A DNA stretch of 64,000 nucleotides from Acanthosoma haemorrhoidale (lineage: Eukaryota; Arthropoda; Insecta; Hemiptera; Acanthosomatidae): NCBI GenBank assembly GCA_930367205.1, contig OV884012.1, positions 149,807,405 through 149,871,404 of the forward strand, given 5' to 3'. The notes under the pieces were generated by a model, which ran no database searches, had not been told where the DNA came from, and was given only the letters and a program-made list of their open reading frames with translations. Below are positions 1-11,000 of this stretch, piece by piece; the stretch's first letter is position 1; the number at the start of each line of letters is the position of its first letter. Made by a program: the position numbers and the translations under genes.

Positions 1-395
1 CTCAATCAATTCGTGCTCTGTGGGGTCTGGCATTATCATCCATTAACAGTAATCCCTCACCGATGTAGGGAGCAAGCGGCGTTACATGTTCTTCGACTAC
101 GGCCCTAAGTACCTCTGAGGCGTTAGGGACTTTCCTCGCACAAGAACAAATTCAGTATGAGCGTCGAAGGAAGAGGCTCTCCAGAACATCCGTGACCTAA
201 CACAAAATACCAGCTGGGGGAACCATAGAGCATTGCGCGTACCTCTCTTCTGGATGTCTCCTGTGAAATTACGTCCATCTAAAGACTTGAGGCCAACTAT
301 CACCTCGTCTGTAAAGAGAACTCGCTTCCGGTTTTCCAAATTCCAATTCACATGTTCACGAGCAAACTGAAGCCTGGTGTGATTCAGTGATCTGT
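1..395 (-). mobile_element. Tc1-like transposase remnant, truncated at the window edge
   Basis: Reading the minus strand from about 395 down to 1 gives the middle of a Tc1/mariner-superfamily DDE transposase. RLQFAREHVNW is followed by RVLFTDEV (the block of the first catalytic Asp), then a VRGKSLT stretch, then after a frame change near 120 the block GLLLMDDNARPHRARID with the second Asp. The frame change and an in-frame stop right after ARID make it a dead copy. The N-terminal DNA-binding part is absent above 395, and the last catalytic region would lie left of base 1. It has no connection with the host genes. Confidence 0.75.
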
Positions 396-601
396 AGTAA
401 AGAAAAGTCTACAGGCAGGATGTCGACCCCTAAGTTTATTTCCATTACAGTCCTGCTGGGAACACAGTCAAACATCACACACTCTCGTAAGAAGAAGCTA
501 CATAGTAAGAACTCTGTGCAGTTGGTCAATGGTTGAGTGAAGTGAGCGGAATCCAAATTAATGGTCTGGTAGTGAATTTCGTTGTTGAAAAAAAATAGGA
601 C

Positions 602-1489
602 TGTAGCGACCGCTAACTACATAAGATAAATCAGCCTATACTCTATTGTATATATATTGTAAGCAAATGTAAATAACATACCAAAATATAAATCATTGTA
701 AATGTGGCAAACAATAAACATGCAGCTGTGAGCCAATTTTAGGGACCAAGGGGTACTAAGCGACCCAACCCTCCGAGAGACCCTTACCCAGGTCACGTAT
801 CGGTGACATATCTCTTTGTCAGAGAACAAAGAAACCACATACTCAACTGGTATTGGGCACTGTTAAACCAGAGCTGATTGGCTACTGGCAAAGCCAGCTG
901 GGTATTTAAGACCGGCGGTTTGGGGCCTGTATATCATTCTCATGACAACTAACTGGCTCGTGGCTGCTGATGTAAACTCTGAAACTTGGCTTCTTCATTA
1001 TGAAAACCTCTGCATCTCTCTCTCTCCTCACCTCGCTACGTTTTAGTCCGGCGTTGTCAGACCTCACACCTTCCTAGTGGGAATCTCTACCTTTGTCTCG
1101 CTAAATCTAGCACCTCCTAGGGTGAGATCTCTCCCTAGTGGACAACGGTTGTCGTGGCCCTGTAAGGTTACCAAGCAGTGTTTCCCACGGAATTCAGTCT
1201 GCCTCTCTCCGGTTCACACTCGCCTTTGAAATCCGGATGTATTTCGCCTACCCTCAGATACCGAATGTGAATTCGTGGTCATTCCAAGACCACACAAACT
1301 ACCTACACCACCTACCCTATACCTCTTCTCCTGAACATAGTGCATTGTCGGGGCACATACCTATCAAAAATGGAATCAGATAGTAAGACCGTCATGAAAC
1401 GATTGTCCAGGTTATAAACTTAATCAACCCTCACTTCGTCACCAGGATTAGGGTGACTAGGCACCCCTCCCCCTCGTGACGACCCGACA
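602..1489 (+). repeat. Solo LTR, copy 1 (888 bp, TSD AGGAC)
   Basis: The segment starts TGTAGCG and ends CCCGACA, the TG...CA ends of a retroviral-type LTR. It is flanked on both sides by the same five bases AGGAC (597-601 and 1490-1494), a perfect target-site duplication. A TATA-like TATTTAA at 903-909 lies about 31 bp before an Inr-like TCATTC (934-939), as expected for the start of the LTR transcript. It shares its 3' half with the segments at 25256-26127 and 41395-41992, including the stretch GAACATAGTGCATTGTCGGG. No internal gag/pol follows, so this is what recombination between two LTRs leaves behind. I cannot assign the superfamily. Confidence 0.85.
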
Positions 1490-1494
1490 AGGAC

Positions 1495-3860
1495 AATACG
1501 TTTATATACGAATTTTTCAAAAGTTTAGAAAGATCGGAATGAAGGCTGCTAGGTCTTTATGAAGAAGGTAAGAGTGAAGGTTTACTATGTTTTAAAATCA
1601 TTCTGATAAGGGAAAATATCCATTGAATAGGAAAGTGTATTGTGGACAGAGTACAAGAGCCTTTCGTGGCAAACGATAAAGTAGTTCACACGTAATCAAA
1701 TCATAACCAGGCGATTTTCCTTTTACCAACCACCTTTCATGAAGGACTGAAAGCTTTTGGAGGAATCGTCACAGGCAGAGGAGTGTCAAGTACTGTAAAT
1801 ATATCGCCGACATGTTGAGCGTTAGTCAGGTAAAAATAGGGTTTGGGAAACGGAGGAGAGGTGGTCACGGAATCGTTCTGCTTCTGTTCGACCTTAAGTA
1901 ATGTTGTAGTCTGAATAATGGCCACGACACGGTCTTGTGTCGTAGGAGTTCTCGTGTTTCTCTCCATCACAATCTAATCTCCGCCATTAATGTACGATAA
2001 ATAATTGTCTAAGGTATAAGTTTTCATCTTAAATTAATATCTTTATAATGGAAAAAAATGAGGTTACCGTTCCTCGGATCGTCTCGTGATCATTGTTTCC
2101 GGATTCAAGCTACTTTAATAGCTCTTTTTAGTGCAAACAGTAACCAATGTTTCTTGTATCCCCCACTCCAAACACATCAAGATTCGAGTGGAGAGGTCGG
2201 AGTGTGTCAGTTTCGCCGGCAGTGTTGCTGCTTACACGGGATGAAAGATATATAATATTGTATATTCTGGAGTTTTCTGAGAAATAAACATTATTGTAAT
2301 TGTACACAATCTCGAGAAACGCCGTTATAAGGTATGATAGCTTTCCTTTCTATAATATCAGTAATAAAAAATAATAATAGATTTAGGAATTATCATCTTC
2401 ATATTTGAAAAAAACATTTAAAATGGAATTTTCCTAATTGGCTGAGTAATTAATATGATTGATTAGCTCTGATAAACAAACATCCACTATCTCTTCACAA
2501 TAAATATAGTATAGATAACTATGACCCATGTTCCACTTAAAACTAATAAAAAGTTTCTACATAATACAGAAACATATATATAATAATATAATATAGAGAC
2601 ATAAAAACTAAGATCTAAAGTATAAATTGAACAATAGAATATATTTTATATGGAAAACCTGGAATTTTCTGTTACATACAAAGTTTTTGATGGCTCTAAT
2701 ATGGTATCTTGATAAAATCTTGTAAAACAGCTTAAAAAAAATAGTTTTGAATGACATAAAGTTTTTTTTATTGTCAAATTAAGACCAGGGCTTTTGATGT
2801 CAAACAATCTAGGAGAATTGACAAAATTCTACTATCTATTTGGAAAGACTTCTGTAGATAAAATATGCATGAGGCATGATCGATAAATATACCTAACCTT
2901 TTTCCGTTTTTATATGCTACCAAGCCTGTCATGGCCGGAGACTCTCTCTGGTTCAAGAATAAATTGTCTATACCCATTGTAAAAACAGGGGCGATATATG
3001 GTCCGCACAGAATGAATGGAGTAATTAAAAATTAATAGCCGGAGTGGCAGGTAATGTGCTGTGCGGAATATTAAACAAAGCAGAATTAATTGCCAGCAAC
3101 ACAGCACAGCTATTCTTCTTGGGCAATGCCATGAAATGATTGAATTCTGCTCATCGTTCTAAACTTGAATACCAATTAAAATCAAATTAACGTATCAACT
3201 GTAGCTATGTAAACGAATTCTATTTACAGATGAAGTAAAAGTATGCATCTAAACTAGTGTTTGTTCTTGGTAGTCGTCAGGAGATATAAGTTTCTGGTAT
3301 ATATTTATTGTATTTAGGTTCCGTAGCTAAATTTTTCAAATAGGTTTATTTATGATTATGCGGGATACAACAGTGGTGGATTATTGAACAAAATAAATAC
3401 TTTTATTGACACCCCTCCCGGGGGGGGGGGCTTAAATTTTGTTTTACAAAGGAAGTCAGGACACGAAAATAATCCTCTAAAAGATTAGTGAAAAATGTTG
3501 ATCTAGGTCTTAAAAACAAATCGAAATCAACATTACAACCTTGCACGCAACTGAGACACGAGGACACCCCTTTGATAAAGAGAAAGGAGTTGTGTGCAAT
3601 TCCCGGACAAGTCTAAGATTTCATTTCAATGCTCAGGCAGTCCAGCAAGCCAGTGGAGGGCGAGCGTTCTATGCTGCACGAAGGGTGCACTTCGAGGTAC
3701 TGCAGGTTGTGATGATGAGAGGGTGCATTATATTTTGGCACCTCAATAAACAATTTTGGAAGAGCACACGGTGCCTTTTTTACCCCCTTTTTCGGGGACA
3801 AGTTTGTTTTTATGCCCAACAACGCTCGGCGTCATATAATTCACTTAATATTTAAATGAG
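1495..3860. other. Intergenic DNA without a recognisable gene
   Basis: This is AT-rich sequence with short open frames only. None shows a protein family signature, a splice-exon structure or codon bias. The frame on the minus strand at 1737-1970 and the overlapping frames around 3541-3855 looked richest, but I could not match them to any family. A C/G homopolymer run lies near 3416-3430. Much of the less AT-rich part (2880-3120 and 3540-3860) is probably old repeat sequence. Confidence 0.5.
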
Positions 3861-3861
3861 G

Positions 3862-4035
3862 TAGGGATCCATACCATTAAGTGGCCGGCTCGAAGTGCGG
3901 ACTCCTGTAGAGCATCAGTGGGATGAGCTGTACAGGTCAATTCGGCAACGCATAACCCATCCAGTCACGAAGACTAAGGACGATTGTGCTGGAGTGAGAA
4001 AGAGTTACACGAGGCCTTACTAGCATCAGTTAAAA
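3862..4035 (+). mobile_element. Tc1-like transposase C-terminal remnant
   Basis: On the plus strand the sequence reads WPARSAD and then, after a one-base shift, TPVEHQWDELYRSIRQRI. This corresponds to the Tc1 family block (SPDLNP)IEHxWDxLxRR that carries the third catalytic Glu. Only this end of the transposase is recognisable. The shift and the lack of upstream coding sequence make it a dead fragment. The sequence just before it (3541-3860) may be part of the same relic, but I could not read transposase there. Confidence 0.5.
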
Positions 4036-4748
4036 ATACCCTAACCCTTCAAGACTACTAATCAGTCAGTAATAGGACAGTCTCAATAGTGTACAGAGTA
4101 CCATTTTATTTTCATAATATAATTAAAAATTGGAAAAAATGTGTTCGGTATTTTTCCTCTTATTTGTTTTTTCGATGATATCTTCATTTCCTATTTATAA
4201 AAGCATGTAAAACTTCAGCAGGTCAAAAAAAGTAATATGAAAATTTTCAAATTCGTCTGTTTTGTTTTTTTCAGAGGGCTTTTAATCAGTTACAGTTTAA
4301 TTAAGTTAATATATTTTTAAAATATTTAACAGTTATTTTTCATTCATTTACAATATCATAAACACGTTTACATTATATGTAAAATAAAAATCAAATAAGT
4401 TGTTATCCTGACGTGCAAAAACACGATTAAAATATGTTTTTAGTCTCCTTGGAGCTACTAATCTTGTACACAATGATAAGATTATTCGTAATTATGCACC
4501 GTTACAAATCCAAGTCGTAGTAGCAAAGAAGTGACCTACTGCTGTAGGAGAAATAGGCCTGTCCAGTTGTGGTGCGATCAGTCGGGAATCTGGCCCCGCG
4601 AGTCCAACTTGCCGGTCGGGTAACGGGAAGTGCCAAATCACCACCACCTTGCTACTTGCACAACCGAGCTCACTGTTTCTCAGATATCTAATTGTACAAC
4701 TAACTGTATTTTGTGTGGAGGATTACTTAGCAGACATTCCTCACACGG

Positions 4749-4784
4749 TATAAAAACTTTTAGAGACCTACTGAACGTCAGTAG
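4749..4784 (+). promoter_or_regulatory. Putative core promoter of esterase A (TATA box plus initiator)
   Basis: TATAAAAA at 4749-4756 is followed by TCAGTA at 4778-4783, which matches the arthropod initiator TCAKTY in its first five bases. The Inr adenine (4780) is 31 bases after the first T of the TATA box, the standard spacing. It lies about 290 bp upstream of the esterase A start codon at 5071, downstream of a locally GC-richer stretch (4500-4700). The 5' UTR is inferred; there could also be an unseen 5' UTR intron. Confidence 0.55.
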
Positions 4785-5070
4785 ACACAGGCTGGACAAG
4801 TAGTAAGGTATTAAACACTATCTTATTTTTAATGACTGAAATCTCGGACATTTTAATTCGCCTTTTCAGCAACATAATGCTATAGTATGATAGTAAATAT
4901 TTCTCTCTCTCTAAGTTATCATTAGAACAAAAGATAGAAAGACGCAGAAAAAAATATATATAAATAAACTGATATATAATTTTTTGTCGTTTTTGTCAGA
5001 TAACAAAAATTATCTGAGCGGTATTATTTCTTACAAGTAATATTTCAAATTGAGTAGAGTGGTTGGAGCG

Positions 5071-8000
5071 ATGCAGATACTACTGTTGCTGATATGCGCC
5101 TGCTTCGGGTACTCCTCGGCGGCAAGAAGTACTCCGGAAGTGATAACTTCCCTTGGGATCCTGAAGGGCAGTATCCTCGAGTCCAGGAATGGAAGGGACT
5201 ACTTCGCTTACACCGGGGTCCCTTTCGCCAAACCACCTTTGGGTAACCTCAGGTTCAAGGTAAGGTTGTCATTCAGAAATTTTAAATACATTACACGATA
5301 CCAAAAAAAAACTATTTAGCCAATTCACAGTTCACAGTTCAATATTATAAATATTTAATGATATTTCCTTGTCAAGAATTGATTGATGACTGTTCAGAGT
5401 TTATATTAAAACCGTTTGCGTAAAGCATCACTAATACACCACCGATATCTCACAGTACACAGCACTTAAATGAACTTTATTTTTAAGCGAAATAAAGGAA
5501 ATCTGTCGAAAGGTAGTCTGGCTGCAGGCTGTGAGAGGTTTATCAGTAGTTATTAAACGACTTTTTAACAAGTTTTCTTCAAGAATAAGACATTTTATTT
5601 GTTAAACCATCTCGGTTTTTTTTATTATTGTCTTAAACTCGTCTACGAGGAAATAATCAGAATTTGAAAACTTAAATAGCTTCTGAGATATCTCTTTGAT
5701 ATTTGAGAAATCTTAAAAATTAGCGAAACCGACACGACCTTTTAGAGACCGGTGTTTTATTTCTTAATATACACACACTTCGCAACGGCACCACACCATC
5801 AATAAACAGACAGTCTGTCAGACAAAAGGTACACTTCTTTTAGAAAGCCTTTCTCTTAGGGCAAGGCAATTGGTTTCTGTAGAATTGGTATTGAGGAATA
5901 TTCTCGACTTGAAAGGAATAGGGCAGTGAGGACACTGAACTAAGTCAACATTTCCTTTCTGGCAAGAAAGTGGTTACAGCCAGTAAAAAAGTTAAAAAAT
6001 AGCAAACAAATATTTTTGTCAATATATAGATGAGTAATAAGGCAAAAACCTTTTCAAAGAAGCTCATTTAACACTCTCAACTGATACAATTCGTGTGTTA
6101 TAATCTCTTTTTTTCTTAATATTTGTTATGCTATTGAATTACGCAACAAATATAATACTTACATGTTATTTTAGTTATAAAAAAATCTTAATAATTTACG
6201 TTAATCCGGTGTTTACCGTGTCCGGTTATATGGTGTCATATTAATATGAATAGAATAATACCTTTTTTTTTGTGATGGTATTTGTTAAGTTGCGGGAAAA
6301 TGAACAATAAATTATTAACACGATTTTAATGGCTTTTTGAACCCTTCTTCGGCTGAACTCTTATTAAATATTAATTATAAAGTATGTTTTTGTATTTATT
6401 ACGCCCTTAATGTACTCCCGTTTAAGGGTTGTAAGCTATTCTCTCGAGCCAATTCATATCTATGAAAAAAATTAATATCAATTAACTTTCCATCTAAGGA
6501 TTTGAACCAAATACCTTTGAATCACAGATGATCCCGTTCTGTGGGCAGGAATATAATGGTCAGAGGGACAGAATATTCTGGGAGTAGACTGAGAATTTGA
6601 ACTGTAAAATATTTTATATATAAGGAGGGTGATGATAATTGATAAGGGTTATCTCTAGGTTTGTAATTGTGGAGCGAAAAGTGACAGGATAGTCGTCAAG
6701 ATTTCACACAACGCGTTTAACCAAAGTTTATTCAGGCACTGAGCCGATCTATGTCCCCCTGCAAACGCAGCAAATAAATTGGAGGGGGGGGGTGGAGGAT
6801 AGACAGACTTTGGAGAGGTGATGGGAATAATGATGAACAGTGTTAGGGAGATTGCTTATGTAGCAACTAAAAAGAAGGGGAACAATGTTCTATTCCTTGC
6901 CCCATGCCCGAGGGAAGAGTGATAGGGGTTGATTAGGGATAGCAACTACACTGACAGGCAAAAAATTCCACCCACTTGTAAAAAAATTGTATTTGTATAT
7001 AATACATGGTAATTGTATATAATACTAATTATTTATTGAATTTATAAAATCTTTTTTACCTTTAATAAGGTTTTTAACGTTTATTAAATGAGTCTTTGTT
7101 TAAAATTTTAAAATCAAAATGTGAGCTGCTAAGAAACATGAAAAAAAAAATTGAAAAATAACCATTTTTATCCTAAAATAAATTAATGACAGGATCATTT
7201 AATAGCGCGTATTTCCTCCTCTTGCCTTTATTACTTCTTAAAGACGCCTCGGCATACTTTCCACCAGTCGGGAAATGTCCCTTTGAACCTCCAAGGTTAG
7301 CTCATTCCGCCCGAAGAGCCCTGTCAAAGTCCTGCAGTGTATCAGGAAATGCAGAACGCGCTCTTATTCGTCTTCCGAGGTTATCCCATGAATGCTTGAC
7401 AGGGTTCAAATCTGGAGAACGTGCTGGCCAGGCTAAGACCTCAATGTTGTGCTGATGAAGGAACGTCTGTAGTATGCAAGCGACATGTGGACGTGCATTA
7501 TCGTGCATTAGAAATGAATGATCGCTGATTTCGATGAGGATAGGCAACACATGAGGTTCCAAAATCTCATCTACTTAGCGAGTGGCCGTCAAAGACCCTC
7601 CACGAACAACAGCCAATTCTGTGCGGCACTCCATTGAAATACCAGCCCACACCACTAAGGAACCACGTTGAAAAAGTTGGCTCTGGCTGAAATTACAGAA
7701 TACCTTTCAGTTCTTCTTCTCCGCACCCCTTCACGCCCGTCTGGAGATCGTAGAGGAAATCTAGATTCATCTGTAAAAAGAACAGCACACCATTCGTCCA
7801 TAGTCCAATGACTGTGTTCTCGAGCAAAAGCCAGCCGAGTAACTCTGTGAGTTATGGTCAATTCTGGTCCTCTTACTGGGCGAAAAGCCATTAGTCCATA
7901 CTCATTTGATCTTCTCCGAGCAGTACTTTCAGAAATTTGCACACCTCGAACTTCTTGGAGCTGATGAATCGCTTGAACAACGGTAAGGTGCCGGTTTCGT

Positions 8001-11000
8001 AAAATTCTTAAAGTAAGAAACCGGCCATCTTGTGGTTCTGTTGCCCTAGGCCGTCCAGAACCGGCCCTTCTATGGTAAGACCCAGTTTCTCGAAAACGCC
8101 TGACGGCGTCTCGTAGAGTTTCATAGGGAACTCCGATGGCATTAGCTGCATATCTAATGGAACGTCCATCATCAATAACTTCCTCAGCACGAAGAGGCAT
8201 TTTTAAACTTAAAGTTGAGAAAATTAAAATATGGAAGCCGAAAACTAAGAAATTTGCTGCACCAGAACGCAGATGACACTGAATAAACATTTGTAATTCC
8301 ATGGAAAGTAAACATTGGGTTACTATCATCTATATTGACATTTCTAATTGAAAACAAATTAAAAAAATACATATTTATTCATAAAAACAATTGACCAATC
8401 CAAACCAGAAATATTTTGAGATGAAAACATGAAAAAATCAGGTGGGTGGAATTTTTTGCCTGTCAGTGTATTTATGAACGGTTGAGAAATGATTGAATCC
8501 AGCGGATAGAGCTATTGGAGAAGGTGGAATAGTCTTACAGTGGATTAGTCATGAACTTCCAAAGAAGGACTGAGTGGTAATCAAACGCTTTGGAAAAATC
8601 TTAGAGAATGACTGTTAGTTTTGTTGATCAATAGCGGCATGAATGTGACTGGTGATATCGGCTAGTGCAGATGTGGAGTAACCAAGATGGAAACCGGATT
8701 GGAATGGATCAAGAAGTTTAGACTCTTCAAGGATACTGCTTATAAAATATCTTAGCTCAATGGAAAAAAAGCTTGCAAAAGTACGAAGTATACAAAGGAT
8801 TCGTTTTTATATGCCAGGTTGGTAAAATGATTATGATAAACCTTATGATGAGGAAAAATTTAAAACTAATTATATTCTGAGTAAGAAAAAGGGAGTTGGT
8901 GATATCGTCTAGACCTATACTACTATATAAACTATTCAAGGAAATTGGAATAGATATTGCGATTTTACTAGTCTTACAAGAGGTTTGTTTATAGAGGTTA
9001 GAAAAGATTGAGATTGAGTGATAATTGTTTGGTGAAGTAGGGTGAGGAATTTTTTTTTAGGGTTTGCACTAAGCTGTTTTTTTTTTCTAATTTGGGAAAA
9101 CTGAGTTTTGAAGAAATAAATAGTATATATATAGAGAGAGAAAAACAGGCCGTATGTCTGAAAGGCACAATTTTATTAACTGATGCAGGGTTTATATAAT
9201 CGGTGGGCGAGATATGGTTAAAATATGTCATTGCCATTAAGTGAGGGCTCGCAAGAACTATAGCCTGAAAGAGGTGGTAAAATTTGTGATAGTTAAATTA
9301 GTGTTTGAGCAGCCATAGTTAAGGAATTAATTATTTAAAGACTCCATCAAACAGAGAACTTGAAATCATCCAAACAGACACCGAAGTGAAAACATAAAAG
9401 AAAACGCTAAAGTGTATTTGTTTCTTATTAGTAAGTTTTATTGTTTAGCTAAATGCAGTAATAAAATGAATTACTGGGAATTTACACAACATAGATTTCC
9501 AAACAGCTTATAAAATTAATAATTGGACATATCCAAAGAGTTATAGATATAAAAATTTAATTCATTATATGACATAATTGTGATTTCTTATAGCCTTATT
9601 TTATTAATAATGTTATTGCTCTGGCTAAAGGATAGCGAGGGTTAGGGATGACATTTTTTCCAAATGATTCCAATTTTTCGAAATGAACTAAGCTAAAGAT
9701 TTTTGTTCTGTAACAAACATGTTCGTGTAAGAAATTTCAGTACTCTAGACCGTACAAAAAACACACATAATGTGTGGGATAAAAACACGCATCAGCGAAA
9801 ACAGACTGGTTTCTGGTTTTGAAAGAATAAAACTCTAAAGCAAAAGATATATTCATATTTGTTTATATCGCGGTGATTAAAAACGAAGAATAAGGATACT
9901 GCTTATAAAATTTCTTAGCTCAATGGAAAAAAAGTTTGCAAAAGTACGAAGTATACAAAGGATTCGTTTTTGTATGCCAGGTTGTTAAAATAATTATGGT
10001 AAACCTTATGATGAGGAAAAATTTAAAACTAATTATTTTATGAGTAAGAAAAAGGGAGTTGGTGATATCGTCTAGACCTATACTACTATATAAAACTATT
10101 AAGGGTGTGTGTATAGTAGTGTGTAGTAGTGATAGTAGTGTGTGTTCACTTAAAAACAACTGACACGGTTTTGATTAAATCTGTGAAATATTTTTTTGGA
10201 TCCTGAGAGTGTGTATAGGTTACTTTACGTAAACTAATAGAAGAAAAATATGTATCATGTACCAAGTATTAGCACAGTTCATATACAAATAGTTAAGTTT
10301 CGTTATTTCGAAGCGTGTGTTAGTAGCATGCTTGTAGCTTTCTTGATTTTCAAGCTAGAAAATTATCTACGAATTTACGAAAAACTAAGAAGCTGCAGCT
10401 TTGTTTATATCACTAGGGCTTCTTTGGAATTTTCAAAACAAAAACCGTTATGTTTTCACACCTCTGTCTATTCTGGTCATCCTCTGATGGACACGTATGC
10501 TTGGGTTATTAAAGTGGAAACACAATATACACAAAAGAATTATATGGGGATCTCATTAGATGTAGTGGTTAGCATAACTGCTTCGTATTATGAAGGTTCT
10601 TCTGGGTTCAAATCCCTAAATGGAAAGTGAATTTATTTCGTTCCATAAATAGAATTTGGTGGCTCCTGATAGCACAGCTCGCCTTCCAACCCTAAAGACA
10701 TAAGGGTGTAAATATTTGAACAAACCAAGAATTATAGGTTACAACAACTTGTTTCGATTTTACTCCCGGACTATTGATTAATAAATCTCTCACTCCCTGT
10801 AAGCTGTGTTATTTCGGCGTGGAGCTGACCGGAAGGTGACCCCATCACCTAGTCCCGTTTTCGTTTATATAATTTTTACCGTAAAAAGATGTTACTTTTT
10901 TTAAGTTATGCACTCCTTACAATGCATTTGTTATGCAGTAAAAGGAGCCACCCCCAACCAATTTATAATATCGTTTATAATTTACAATTTTCAAAAATGT

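Noticed and set aside
1737..1970. 77-codon minus-strand frame, Pro/Thr-rich
   Set aside because: No recognised family and no supporting exon structure; it could be chance in less AT-rich DNA.
3541..3855. 104-codon plus-strand frame
   Set aside because: No domain, no start context and no splice partners; an opposite-strand frame overlaps it. It is probably old repeat sequence next to the Tc1 remnant.
5050..5070. Upstream TTG start for esterase A
   Set aside because: The ATG at 5071 directly opens a typical signal peptide; a TTG start is very unlikely in an insect nuclear gene.
10250..10630. 126-codon plus-strand frame
   Set aside because: It overlaps the tRNA-derived SINE in another frame and shows no domain.
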